Source: an uncultured Verrucomicrobiae bacterium (GTDB lineage: Bacteria > Verrucomicrobiota > Verrucomicrobiia > Limisphaerales > AAA164-E04). Taken from it: a stretch of 64,000 nt of DNA. The position numbers were made by a program, and so were the translations under genes. Below, piece by piece: positions 39,753-48,660 of the stretch. The number at the start of each line of letters is the position of its first letter. Position 1 is the stretch's first letter. The stretch lies in the NCBI GenBank assembly GCA_951813855.1, contig OX638380.1:3612876-3676875 (forward strand). Direction: 5' to 3'. Below the pieces are notes generated by a model. That model was not told where the DNA came from, did no database searches, and saw only the letters and a list, made by a program, of their open reading frames with translations.

Positions 39753-40844
39753 ATGCGGGTACTGGAGCAAAATTGGATTCAACAAGCGGAATCGTTGCCG
39801 ATACGCTTCGCTCAAGTGAGAGAGGATCCGTCGTTGGATCAGTCGGTCATAACCGAACAGGGAGGAACGGCCCGCGTGATGATGGTGGCTTCCGGCGGGT
39901 GTTCGGCCGCGTTTTTGGCGACTTTGCCGTTGGTCGGCAGCATTTGCCTTGTGGATCTGAATGCCGCGCAACTGGCGTTGTCGCGTTTCAAGCTTAGGTT
40001 GTTGTCCGGGGCCGATCCCGGCGAACGGCTCGAATTGTTGGGGCATCGCGAGTTGCCTGCGGAGACTCGCGCCGAGAGATTGGAACGCGAGTTTGCCGCT
40101 CTCGGCTGGGAGGCCGACGCCTTAGGGCCCTTCGATCTGACGGCGGCCTCGGGACCCGATTACGTTGGGCGTTACGAACGCTTATTTGCCGCGCTCCAGG
40201 AAGCATTGATGCTGGTAGGCTCCGACCTCGGCACGTTGCTCTCGCTCGATCATGTCGGAAGGCAGAGTTCGCGGGCGTCGTCCAAATCGTTTTTGGGCAA
40301 GGAATTAGATCGGGCGTTCGTCGAGATCTTCCAGTTGCCGACTCTGGTCCGACTCTTTGGAGACGCCGCGACCGGGAATCGGGCCGTGCCCTTCTCGGAA
40401 CATTTTCTCCTTCGAATTCGCGAAGCCTTCGCTCGCTTTCCGGCAAACGAAAATCCCTGGCTTTGGCAACTGTTCCGGGGGGAATACCCCGAGGGACATC
40501 CAGTGCCCTGGTTGTCGCAGCCGAGGCAACCTCGCCTCCCCGAAATCTCGTATGTCTGTTCCTCGATGCTCGAGGCCTTGGAGCAGGATCGGGAACCCGT
40601 CGATTTTCTCCATCTATCCAACATTTTGGACTGGCAGAGTCCGGAACAGGCCGGTCAGTTGCTGGAAGCGGCGGCTTCGGCTCTGCGGCCGGGAGGCAGC
40701 GTGTTGATTCGCCAGTTGAATTCCTCGTTGGAGATTCGGAAATTGGGACCGCAATTCGCTTGGCTGGAAGCCGAGTCGGCCCGGTTGTTGGAACAGGATC
40801 GGAGTTTCTTCTATCGCGTGATTCATTGGGGCAAAAAGAGATGA
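39753..40844 (+). CDS. BtaA-like 3-amino-3-carboxypropyl transferase (DUF3419)
   Basis: The 363-residue protein looks like the DUF3419/BtaA family, which moves the 3-amino-3-carboxypropyl group of S-adenosylmethionine onto an acceptor, diacylglycerol in betaine-lipid synthesis. Evidence: the SAM-binding turn VMMVASGGCSAAFLATLPLV followed by CLVDLNAAQLALSRFKL, a helical middle (YVGRYERLFAALQEAL), and a C-terminal strand region DFLHLSNILDW and RPGGSVLIRQLN. The initiator overlaps nothing; its stop overlaps the next start by four bases (ATGA), so the two are coupled. No BtaB-type N-methyltransferase is present, so betaine lipid is not the obvious product. The neighbours suggest a different SAM-derived molecule. 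Confidence 0.75.
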   Translation: MRVLEQNWIQQAESLPIRFAQVREDPSLDQSVITEQGGTARVMMVASGGCSAAFLATLPLVGSICLVDLNAAQLALSRFKLRLLSGADPGERLELLGHRELPAETRAERLEREFAALGWEADALGPFDLTAASGPDYVGRYERLFAALQEALMLVGSDLGTLLSLDHVGRQSSRASSKSFLGKELDRAFVEIFQLPTLVRLFGDAATGNRAVPFSEHFLLRIREAFARFPANENPWLWQLFRGEYPEGHPVPWLSQPRQPRLPEISYVCSSMLEALEQDREPVDFLHLSNILDWQSPEQAGQLLEAAASALRPGGSVLIRQLNSSLEIRKLGPQFAWLEAESARLLEQDRSFFYRVIHWGKKR

Positions 40845-41806
40845 CGGTTCGTTGCCTCACCGAAGCCCCCTCGGATCTTTTGGCGAACCGATTGGCGCGA
40901 TTCGAGCGGCAATTCCGTTATCCTTTGGGCCCCGGCCGGTTTTTTCGAATTGTTCACGGCCGCGATTACTCGCGGTTTTTCCGAGCCATGGGCCGGGGCG
41001 TCAGTTTCGTCGCCGAGCGGCCGGACCGGGTCGTCGGCGTAGTGGGGGTCGCCCGCCGGATCCTGCGGTTGCCCGACGGAGCCCGGCAGGTCGTGATTTA
41101 CGTCGGCGACCTCAAGACGGAAGCCGGGTTGTTGGGAGGCCGGGCTTGGCGCCGTTTGGGGTCGGCCATGCGCGATTGGGCGCTGCGGGAAGGCGCGGTG
41201 GCCGCCTGGTCCGTGGTCATGGACGGCACCGAAGCCGAACCGGACCGGTATACGGGGAGGTTCGGCCTCGAACCGTTCGAACGGTTGGCCGATCTCGAAA
41301 TCCTGCGAATCCCCGCGACTCAGGTTCAAGGAGCCATCGCCGAAGATTGGGAAGGCGAAGCGGCGTTTGGCCGTCGTCGCTGGTTGGCGTTGGCCGAGGG
41401 GCATACCCTCTGTCTCGACGGTTCCCCGAAATTGCGTTCGAAGATGACGCCTCAATGGCTGATTTCGCCTGACGGGGGCGCCGTCGGATTGTTGGAGGAC
41501 ACCATGCGGGCCAAGCGGTTGATTTTCTTGCGCGGCGACTCGGAGGATGGAGTGGAGATGAACGTCAGTCATTTGACTCGCTGCTTGTGGGGCCGGCTGG
41601 TTAGCGGGACGGCTTTGTTGCGACAGGCCCTGCTGCGTTCGGCGAAATTGGGTTACGAAGCGATGTTCGTCGCCGTGCCTTCCGGAGCGGCGGACCGAGT
41701 AACGTCCGCCCTTGGTTTACCGGGAGTCGCCGTCGCGCCTGCCGGTGTTTGGGGATACGGTCTGGACCGCGGCAAGCCGTGGTGCGTCAGCACCTCGGAA
41801 ATCTGA
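40841..41806 (+). CDS. GNAT-like N-acyltransferase domain protein
   Basis: The 321-residue protein seems to contain two GNAT-like halves. The first has FVAERPDRVVGVVGVARRIL, then RQVVIYVGDLKTEAGLLGGR and AWSVVMDGTEAEPDRYTGRF, with the strand-helix order of the acetyl-CoA fold. The second half (QWLISPDGGAVGLLEDTMRA, then LRSAKLGYEAMFVAVP) may be a degenerate repeat. The ATG overlaps the stop of the BtaA-like gene by four bases, and the next gene starts 11 bases after it ends, so the three form one operon. Substrate unknown. A family tag beyond GNAT-like is not safe from sequence alone. Confidence 0.65.
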   Translation: MTVRCLTEAPSDLLANRLARFERQFRYPLGPGRFFRIVHGRDYSRFFRAMGRGVSFVAERPDRVVGVVGVARRILRLPDGARQVVIYVGDLKTEAGLLGGRAWRRLGSAMRDWALREGAVAAWSVVMDGTEAEPDRYTGRFGLEPFERLADLEILRIPATQVQGAIAEDWEGEAAFGRRRWLALAEGHTLCLDGSPKLRSKMTPQWLISPDGGAVGLLEDTMRAKRLIFLRGDSEDGVEMNVSHLTRCLWGRLVSGTALLRQALLRSAKLGYEAMFVAVPSGAADRVTSALGLPGVAVAPAGVWGYGLDRGKPWCVSTSEI

Positions 41807-41817
41807 ACGGATCGAAT

Positions 41818-42492
41818 ATGGGAGCGATTACCGAACAAGCGGCCCAGCTGGTGAAGCGGCAAGGGATGATGACCAATCCCTATTTGGAACGATTGCAGAA
41901 CGGTTCGATGTCGCTCGAAGGTTTCCGGGCCAGTCAGGAACAGTTCTTTTTCGCCGTGACCTTTTTCCCCCGGCCGATGGCGGCCTTGGTAGCGCGCATT
42001 CCGGATCCCCGGCATCGGCTGGATATCTTGCATAATCTGGTGGAGGAACACGGGGAATTCGACGAGAAAGCCTTTCATCACAATACTTTCCAGTCGTTTT
42101 TAGGTTCGATCGGCAGCCGGGTGGAAACGCTCGAGCGACAGCCGGTCGCGCCGCCGTTGCGGGCGTTCAACAGCGTGCTTTCCTCGGCCTGTTTGCTGGA
42201 CGAATTGGAGGTCGGAGTCGCCTGCATGGGGATTATCGAATACGCTTTCGCCGGTATTTCGGCAGTGGTCGGCCAAGCGGTGATTAAGCGGGGCTGGGTC
42301 GAACCGGAAAAAATGGTGCATTACAATTTGCATGCCGAAATCGACGAGCGGCATGCCGCCGAGTTTTTTCGCGTTATCGAACCGGCTTGGGCCCAAGAAG
42401 ACCGCCGGTATTTCATCCAACAAGGACTGGAATTGGGCATTTACGTTTTCGACCGTCTCTACCGAGATTTGGCCGAGATCGCCGGGAACTAG
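41818..42492 (+). CDS. Haem-oxygenase-like di-iron protein (TenA/PqqC/CADD type)
   Basis: The 224-residue all-helical protein fits the TenA/PqqC/CADD superfamily: FRASQEQFFFAVTFFPRPMA in the first helices, LHNLVEEHGEFDEKAFHHNT (Glu and His ligands), GIIEYAFAGIS (Glu) and HAEIDERHAAEFF (His, Asp, His). This ligand set is that of haem-oxygenase-like di-iron oxidases and oxygenases, which cleave or hydroxylate amino-acid-like or fatty substrates with oxygen. ATG at 41818 is preferred over frames starting inside the previous gene. With the aminocarboxypropyl transferase upstream, a SAM-derived amino acid substrate is plausible but unproven. Confidence 0.8.
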   Translation: MGAITEQAAQLVKRQGMMTNPYLERLQNGSMSLEGFRASQEQFFFAVTFFPRPMAALVARIPDPRHRLDILHNLVEEHGEFDEKAFHHNTFQSFLGSIGSRVETLERQPVAPPLRAFNSVLSSACLLDELEVGVACMGIIEYAFAGISAVVGQAVIKRGWVEPEKMVHYNLHAEIDERHAAEFFRVIEPAWAQEDRRYFIQQGLELGIYVFDRLYRDLAEIAGN

Positions 42493-42779
42493 TTTTGGGA
42501 GGCAGGGCGGTCTGATCGGTAGCGCCAAGTCCATCACTTAGGGGCCGCTTACGCCTTCACAGTCGAATTCGCTGGGTGCCGGCGTTTGATTCGGAACCAT
42601 CGAATGTTTCCTGCCCGGTTCGTTGGGAAGCATCGTTTCCCTGTGGTCCGGCCAACGGCGAAGAACAGCTGTCCCGTCGATTCGGCGAAAGGATCATGAC
42701 GCTCCGACCGATTTGCCGGAGGCCGCAGGTGCCGCCGGGCGGTACGGCATGCCGTCGCAGCGGCTTTCGCCAGCGGATA

Positions 42780-44039
42780 TTATCCGGGACGAGTGGGGGT
42801 CAGGTCGTTCGCCGAGGCGATAACTTCTGCCAGTCGCCGGATTTCGGCTTCCGGCATAGCGGGGTAAAGCGGCAAGAATACGAGTTCGTCGAGTAATTGC
42901 CGAGCCGACCGGGGAGAGGTATCCGGAAATTCGGCCGGAGGTTCCAATGCCGTCAGGCTTCCTCGTCTGCTGGCGTCGAATCCCGCCTGCCGCAAGACGC
43001 TCACCAAGTCTTCCGGATTCCGGATTTGGACAGCGAACAGATCGAAATTGTTTTTCGGGACGGAACAGCCGGCCGCCTCCGGCTGATCTCCGAGCAGTCG
43101 AACCAGGGTTCGTCCCAGGTTTTGCTGGACGAGCGAACGGAGGCGGTCGTAGCGGGCTAATCGCCGGGCCAGAAGCGCGGTCAGGAGGCGGGAGGGCCGG
43201 TGGCGTAACTGGGCAATGAGATCGGGCCCTCCAAATCCTCGACCGCTTCGTTTGAGCCAGGCGTCGCAGTCGCGGCCGGCCGCCTTCAGCGCGGCGATCA
43301 GAAGCGAGTAGGGCCAGCGGTAACCCAGGAATTTCCAGCAGCAGGCTTGGAACAGGCGCCAGCGGTAACGGCGTGAGGATTGCAGGGGATAGCGGCTTTG
43401 GATGGCTCGCATCCGTTCGCGGAGAGCTTCGTCACGTACGGATATCAGGGCTCCGCCCAGCGCGGTCGCCCGTTTAATGATGCCGAAACTGTACATGGCG
43501 GCGTCGCTGCTCTCGGGCAGGGAGGGGGGAATGCCGTCGAAAGCTTGGGCGCAGTCTTCGACCACGAGCAAGCGATGACGAGCGGCCAGGGCGTAAAGTT
43601 CTTCCGGGTCGGGTCGGGTGCCGAAGAGTTTGGCGACCAAGAGGACGCGCGAACGGGGCGTGAGTTTTCGCCGCAACTCTTCCGGTTGAGGCATTAAGTC
43701 GGCGCCGGCGAGATCCATCGGCACGGGAATCAAGCCATGCCGGCGGACGATTTGCGCCATGTCGGGGATGTTGATCGCGCTCATCAACACTTCGCTGCCC
43801 GGTGGCAAATTTAGCCCCTGCAAGAGTAAATCCCAACCGGTGCGAACCGAAAGGCAGCAGACGGCTTCGCCGTTTCGATCCCAGAGGGATTCTACGTCTT
43901 CCGGGGTGGCGGTTGTCGTTCGGAATCCGCAAAGCAAACCGAACCCGAGGTCGAACCAACCGATGTCTAAACGTCTTCGGGCCCAAGTCAATCTGCTTCT
44001 GTTACACACGGGGCGCCGCTCCGAAGCGGGAATACTCAT
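42780..44039 (-). CDS. DegT/DnrJ/EryC1-type PLP-dependent aminotransferase
   Basis: The 419-residue protein has the family order: VCCLSVRTGWDLLLQGLNLP (cofactor phosphate region), EVLMSAINIPDMAQIV, VLLVAKLFGTRPDP, VVEDCAQAFDG (Asp that contacts the pyridine nitrogen) and MYSFGIIKRATALGGALI, where the Lys forms the internal aldimine. Members aminate keto-sugars for surface polysaccharide or glycolipid synthesis. It lies 99 bases downstream of the ABC exporter gene on the same strand, which suggests work in cell-envelope glycoconjugate export. An arginine-rich helical insert (residues about 225-290) is longer than usual. The first 40 residues have no clear match and the start may lie further in. 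Confidence 0.82.
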   Translation of the reverse strand: MSIPASERRPVCNRSRLTWARRRLDIGWFDLGFGLLCGFRTTTATPEDVESLWDRNGEAVCCLSVRTGWDLLLQGLNLPPGSEVLMSAINIPDMAQIVRRHGLIPVPMDLAGADLMPQPEELRRKLTPRSRVLLVAKLFGTRPDPEELYALAARHRLLVVEDCAQAFDGIPPSLPESSDAAMYSFGIIKRATALGGALISVRDEALRERMRAIQSRYPLQSSRRYRWRLFQACCWKFLGYRWPYSLLIAALKAAGRDCDAWLKRSGRGFGGPDLIAQLRHRPSRLLTALLARRLARYDRLRSLVQQNLGRTLVRLLGDQPEAAGCSVPKNNFDLFAVQIRNPEDLVSVLRQAGFDASRRGSLTALEPPAEFPDTSPRSARQLLDELVFLPLYPAMPEAEIRRLAEVIASANDLTPTRPG

Positions 44040-44138
44040 CGGATGTTGCCGGTCGAATCCTTGCGGAGAGCAACGCCGGAAATCGAATGACGTCAGAAGG
44101 ATTCGAAAGCCCCGTCGTCCGGCGCCGCCGGCTGCCGC

Positions 44139-45977
44139 CTAGCGTTGCAGTTGGAGCTTGTCGAACCGTTCTTCGATAAAGGTGGTGTTCTGAATACGGG
44201 TAAGTTGAGCATAGATGCCTTCCTGTTCCAGCAGGGACGCGTGAGTGCCCCGTTCGATGATGCGGCCTTGATTCATGACCAGGATCTGGTCGGCGGCGCG
44301 AATCGTACTGAGGCGATGGGCGATGACGAAGGTCGTGCGTCCGGTCATCAGCCGCTCCAACGCTTCCTGGATCAGTTTTTCGGTCGCGGTGTCCACGCTG
44401 GCGGTAGCTTCGTCCAGGATCAAGACGGGACAGTCCTTGAGCAACGCCCGGGCGATGCTGATTCTTTGCTTTTCGCCGACGCTCAAGCGGACGCCTCGTT
44501 CTCCGACATGGGAGTCGTACCCGTCCGAAAGTCGAGTGATGAAATCGTGGCAATTGGCCGCCCGGGCGGCGGCGATCAAAACCGTTTCCAGAGCGTCGAG
44601 CCGCCCGTAAAGAATATTTTCCCGGATCGATCCGTTGAACAGGAAGGATTCCTGGCTGACGACGCTGATGACTGAGCGCAGCGAATCCAGGGAGAGGCGG
44701 GAAATGTCTTGGCCGTCGATCAGGATTTGACCGTCCGACAGTTCGTAATAGGCCGGCAGCAAGTTGAGCAGAGTGGATTTGCCGGCGCCGGTAGGCCCGA
44801 CCAAGGCGATCATTTCTCCGGGTTGCGCCTCCAAGCGGATGTCGCGCAGGATTTGCCGGTCGTCTTGGTAATTGAATTGGACGCCGCGATACTCGACATG
44901 ACCTCGTACCGGCAACTCGAGTTGCCGGGTTTGGGTCGGCCGCTCGACCTCCCGGTCCAGAATGTCGAAGACCCGTTCGCCGGCCGCCCGGGCGCCTTGC
45001 ATCATTTGGTTCAAGCCGTGAAGCCGGGAAATCGGCTCGTACAACAGGGTAAGGAAGAAAATGAATCCCATCAGTTCGCCGACGGTCATGGCGCCTTCGA
45101 TGACCTGTTTGCCGCCGACCCAGAGCACTAACCCGGTGCCCAGGGAGTTAGCGAAAGCCATGGATGGCGAGTAGAGCGCCCAGGCTTTCATCACGCCGAG
45201 CGTGCCGTGGCGCAGATCGTCGGCCCGGTCGGCGAAGCGGCGGTCTTCATGATGCTGCCGATTGAACGCCTTGATCTGCCGCACGCCCTGGAGATTGTCC
45301 ATGAGCAGGGAATTCATGGCCGAGGCGGATTCCCGTTGGCGGCGGTAACGGCGGTGGGCGGTGAGTGTGTAGGCCAGTGCGCCGCAAATCAGCAGGGGAA
45401 AAGTCACCAAACTGACCAAGGCCAGAGTCGTGTTCTTGACGAGGAGGATGGTGACGACGCCGACGACGCTCAACAGGGCGACCGTGCCTTGCTCCGTACC
45501 GTCGATCAGCACCCGCTCTACCGCGTTCACGTCTTCGATTATCCGGGTCATGAGATCGCCCGAGGCGCGGCGGTCGAAATAACGGACGGGAAGCCGTTGC
45601 AACCGATTGTAGACGGCGATGCGCATGTCGTAGATGACGTTTTGCTCGAAATGGTTGTTGATCATGATGCGTAGGCTGTTGAACGCCTCGCGCAGGAAAA
45701 AGGTGGCGACCAGGACCAGAATCACCCAAGGCAACGCCGCCGTCCGTTGGTTGCCGATGATTTCGTCGATGATGTAGGGAGTCAGTCCCGGATAGATGAA
45801 GGTGAAGGCGAGGGATAGCACGGCGCAAAGGATTGTGCCGGCCGCCATCCTTTTGTACGGTTTGATATACCGAGCCACGCGGCAAGCGATTTCCCAGGAA
45901 GATCGCCGTCGTGCACTGAAGGTGGATTGCCAGTCTGGGCGAGTATGATGTCGTTTCGCCACGGGGCGGGGTATCAT
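44139..45977 (-). CDS. ABC exporter, fused permease and ATPase (MsbA-like)
   Basis: The protein (about 612 residues from the ATG at 45977; a TTG at 46001 would add eight) has six membrane helices in residues about 30-310 and an ATPase domain in the last 250. Motifs: Walker A GPTGAGKST, Q-loop SVVSQESFLF, signature LSVGEKQRISIARAL, Walker B VLILDEATAS and switch His in FVIAHRLSTI. The length and order are those of MsbA-type homodimeric lipid exporters. The signature reads LSVGE where LSGGE/Q is usual, a common variant. The adjacent aminotransferase suggests export of a lipid-linked glycan or glycolipid. Confidence 0.92.
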   Translation of the reverse strand: MIPRPVAKRHHTRPDWQSTFSARRRSSWEIACRVARYIKPYKRMAAGTILCAVLSLAFTFIYPGLTPYIIDEIIGNQRTAALPWVILVLVATFFLREAFNSLRIMINNHFEQNVIYDMRIAVYNRLQRLPVRYFDRRASGDLMTRIIEDVNAVERVLIDGTEQGTVALLSVVGVVTILLVKNTTLALVSLVTFPLLICGALAYTLTAHRRYRRQRESASAMNSLLMDNLQGVRQIKAFNRQHHEDRRFADRADDLRHGTLGVMKAWALYSPSMAFANSLGTGLVLWVGGKQVIEGAMTVGELMGFIFFLTLLYEPISRLHGLNQMMQGARAAGERVFDILDREVERPTQTRQLELPVRGHVEYRGVQFNYQDDRQILRDIRLEAQPGEMIALVGPTGAGKSTLLNLLPAYYELSDGQILIDGQDISRLSLDSLRSVISVVSQESFLFNGSIRENILYGRLDALETVLIAAARAANCHDFITRLSDGYDSHVGERGVRLSVGEKQRISIARALLKDCPVLILDEATASVDTATEKLIQEALERLMTGRTTFVIAHRLSTIRAADQILVMNQGRIIERGTHASLLEQEGIYAQLTRIQNTTFIEERFDKLQLQR

Positions 45978-46404
45978 GGAAATAACGAACTGATAGATCA
46001 ATAGGCATTTTGGCAGGCCGGCGGCCGGGGCGTCTTCGGGGACACCGATTTCGAATTGAGGGGCGTCGGCTCGGTAATCGAGGAATTTCCCGATCTCGTC
46101 CGAGCGGAGCGTCCGTTTTTTTCTGATGAGGCGGCCGGTTTCGTCGTTGCGGCTGTGGCGGCCGGCCGGAAGCTCGGAGACTCGGGTGAACGGGGGCCAT
46201 TTTGTGGCGGAACGGTTCCGCCGGCCGATCGGCGACCGGCCGAGACGCTGGTTCGGCCCCGTTCGACGAAGGGGGTATCGGCGAAATCGAAAATGTTTTT
46301 TGGGGCGGAAAAGGCTGGAAATAATCGGAAAAAGCCCGAGATCCTCGTCCGGCGAGCAGGGCCGTCAATTGCGAAACCGGCGATGATGAGGTATGGTAAG
46401 GGCT
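45978..46404. other. Divergent intergenic region
   Basis: No gene is seen between the divergent ABC exporter and LysM lipoprotein genes. Promoters for both should lie here, but no confident -35/-10 pair was found in this GC-rich sequence. Confidence 0.4.
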
Positions 46405-47238
46405 ATGAATTGTCATTACAGGTGCGCAAGTTTTATTTTGTTGTTGGCGTTGCTTGTTCTGGGGTCCGGGTGCGGATTCATGCAGACTTCGTCTGTGGAT
46501 GAGGAGAAAGAGGTCAACTTCCGTTCGGGACTCAATCGCTTACGAAATCACGATTATAAGGGGGCTTTGAATGCTTTCGAGAAGTCCTTGCACCTCATGC
46601 CCAACTCTTCTTCGGCCCATTTTCAGTTGGGGGCCCTCAACGAAGATATCTTCAAGAATTACGCGGAAGCGATCTACCATTACCAGAAGATGCTCAAGGC
46701 CAACAAGGAGCACCATATGGCCGGGCAAGTCCTGGAGCGGATCGATTCCTGCAAACGCTTGATCGCTAGCGACGTGAGCCTCGACGTCGGCGACGATCGG
46801 GTCGAACGGGAACTCGTGGCCTTGCAGAAGGAAAAGCGGGAATTGACGGTCCGGATCAAGCAACTGGAAGGGGAGAATGAGAAACTCAAGCTGTCTTTGA
46901 CGGAACGCCAGAGCCAAACCAACGCCGTGGCCGCTTCGTCGGCCCCGGGTAATTCGGCCCGGCCCCATAACCGTGTGCCGCCTTCGCCGGTGGCTCCGTC
47001 TCGAACGGTCCGATCGGGCGGCAACCAGCCGGCCGCCAATCCGCCGGCGGCGCGCAAGGAAGAGCGGTCGTATGTGATGCACAAGATTCGCACGGGCGAT
47101 ACGTTGTATTCGCTGGGAGCGCGTTACGGATTGAACTGGCGGGACATTCAACGGGCCAATCCTGGACTGCGTCCCAGCGACCTTAAAGTCGGTCAGAACT
47201 TGCGAATTCCCGTTTCCAAAGTGCTGTCGCGTCGTTGA
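46405..47238 (+). CDS. LysM lipoprotein with TPR-like repeats
   Basis: The 277-residue product has a lipoprotein signal peptide with lipobox (LLVLGSGC), then a tetratricopeptide-like region (RSGLNRLRNHDYKGALNAFE, HFQLGALNED, AEAIYHYQKMLKA), a short coiled coil (ELVALQKEKRELTVRIKQLE), a proline/serine-rich linker and a C-terminal LysM domain (HKIRTGDTLYSLGARYGLNW, NPGLRPSDLKVGQNLRIP) that binds peptidoglycan. It is therefore likely a membrane-anchored, wall-binding periplasmic protein. ATG at 46405, with AAGG just upstream, is preferred over ATG at 46393. Two membrane-anchored proteins follow on the same strand. Confidence 0.85.
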   Translation: MNCHYRCASFILLLALLVLGSGCGFMQTSSVDEEKEVNFRSGLNRLRNHDYKGALNAFEKSLHLMPNSSSAHFQLGALNEDIFKNYAEAIYHYQKMLKANKEHHMAGQVLERIDSCKRLIASDVSLDVGDDRVERELVALQKEKRELTVRIKQLEGENEKLKLSLTERQSQTNAVAASSAPGNSARPHNRVPPSPVAPSRTVRSGGNQPAANPPAARKEERSYVMHKIRTGDTLYSLGARYGLNWRDIQRANPGLRPSDLKVGQNLRIPVSKVLSRR

Positions 47239-47344
47239 CGGCGAAGTCGAAACGGGTTTGTTTAGCCGAGAAAGTCGTTACCGGCGAATCAGTTATTTCG
47301 AGCGCGGATACGGATGGCAAATAACTTTCGAACAGACAAGTGGC

Positions 47345-48040
47345 ATGGCATCACATTACGACGAAACCGATTTCGTGGACCGGGAATTTCCCGTGTCGGA
47401 TCCTAGGGTCGTGACGGCGGAAACGCCGGCGGCGCCGGAGCCCGTCGAGCGTTCCGGCAACCCGGCGTTGACGACGCAGCAAGATCTGGAGAATCGAGTC
47501 TGTTCCACGCAACAGCGGCTGGCCGAACTGAAACGGCAGCAACAACAACTCGAAGAACAACGGATCGCGTTGGAGGAAGCGCGGTATCGCCGCAAGGAGT
47601 TTCACGACGGCAAGACCGAGATGCAGCGGCAATTGCCGCGCGGGATTGAAATGCTGGAGGAGGCCTCGGTCAATCTGCAACGCGAGTCGACGCAGATGAA
47701 AAAAACCTTGGAAGAATTCCGGCAGGTTCTGGAAAAAATCGGCTCCTTCTCCGAAGAAACCTGGACGGCCGAGAACGTCGAAATCGAATTATCCCGAGCC
47801 CTGACGGCGATCGAAAACGGACGCATGGAGTGGAATGCCGCACGGTTGAAATGGCCTTTCCTGGACGGGCAAGAAGTGCCGGAACTCGGCGGCGGCGAAG
47901 TTACCCGTTCGGAGCCGGGATTGGGTTCGTTGCAGGATCTCTCGTTTTTGCAGTTGTGCAAGTTGGGATTCACCTTGACTTGGCCCGTGGCGGTAAGTAC
48001 GCTCGCTGTCTCGCTAGTTGTCTGGATCAGCAGTTCCTGA
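47345..48040 (+). CDS. Coiled-coil protein with C-terminal membrane anchor
   Basis: The 231-residue product starts at the ATG encoding MASHYDETDF. Residues about 45-150 form a long charged coiled coil (TQQRLAELKRQQQQLEEQRI and following, then QLPRGIEMLEEASVNLQRES). A single hydrophobic segment at the extreme C-terminus (FTLTWPVAVSTLAVSLVVWI) marks it as tail-anchored. No enzyme domain is recognised. It lies between the LysM lipoprotein and another tail-anchored protein, so a structural role at the envelope, perhaps in division or lysis control, is possible but not shown. Confidence 0.7.
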   Translation: MASHYDETDFVDREFPVSDPRVVTAETPAAPEPVERSGNPALTTQQDLENRVCSTQQRLAELKRQQQQLEEQRIALEEARYRRKEFHDGKTEMQRQLPRGIEMLEEASVNLQRESTQMKKTLEEFRQVLEKIGSFSEETWTAENVEIELSRALTAIENGRMEWNAARLKWPFLDGQEVPELGGGEVTRSEPGLGSLQDLSFLQLCKLGFTLTWPVAVSTLAVSLVVWISSS

Positions 48041-48085
48041 AGGAGGGTCCGGGCAACGGTAGCGCGGTATTGCCAAGATAGTTAT

Positions 48086-48592
48086 ATGGGACTTTTTCGG
48101 TACCGCGGGGATCCGATTAAAGCCCGCGAACGAGCCTTACAGGAAGAGTTGCGGCAGATCGAAAGTCAGATCGCCGTTCTCGATCCGGGGGCGCCGCGGT
48201 CGCGAACGACGTCACGGCTGTCGCGGCCCGAGTCGCCGGGTGAACCGGTTCCGGCCCGGAATCCCATGGCTTCGGGAGACCGGTTGGTGTTCGAAGCCAA
48301 AGGCCGCCGCCAGCCACCGGAATCTCTGGAAGTCGCCACGCCTCATTACAACGAGTTCGGAGTCAAGAAGCTGGATCTGATTCATTGGTGGCGCCGGCTA
48401 TGCCGGAGTCGCCGGCGGAAACGGACGGCTCATTCCAAGTTGGTCGATTATCTGGCGGCGGGCAGTCTCCAGGGGATTCGTCCCTTGCGGTATGAGCGGC
48501 GCATCGCGCGCAACCGGTTTCTCCTCTTTTTCGTTTTTTTGTTTCTGATTTTGGTCGGCATCTTGACCTTGCTGCATCAGGGCCGGTTCTGA
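48086..48592 (+). CDS. Small basic protein with C-terminal membrane anchor
   Basis: The 168-residue product has a short N-terminal helix (KARERALQEELRQIESQIAV), a disordered arginine/proline-rich middle, a strongly basic stretch (WWRRLCRSRRRKRTAHSK) and one C-terminal membrane helix (FLLFFVFLFLILVGILTLL). The opening EELRQIESQI helix resembles its upstream neighbour in style, suggesting the two interact. The family is not recognised. It is 45 bases downstream of the coiled-coil gene and 68 bases upstream of the aldo/keto reductase. Confidence 0.65.
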   Translation: MGLFRYRGDPIKARERALQEELRQIESQIAVLDPGAPRSRTTSRLSRPESPGEPVPARNPMASGDRLVFEAKGRRQPPESLEVATPHYNEFGVKKLDLIHWWRRLCRSRRRKRTAHSKLVDYLAAGSLQGIRPLRYERRIARNRFLLFFVFLFLILVGILTLLHQGRF

Positions 48593-48660
48593 ACTTCGCT
48601 TCGCCATGGGCGGCCGCCTGCGCCGACGGATAATTGATTAAATACTGTCATCGGGAGGAT

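Noticed and set aside
39753..40844. Betaine-lipid synthesis (BtaA with BtaB)
   Set aside because: No N-methyltransferase of BtaB type is adjacent; the neighbours are a GNAT-like and a di-iron protein.
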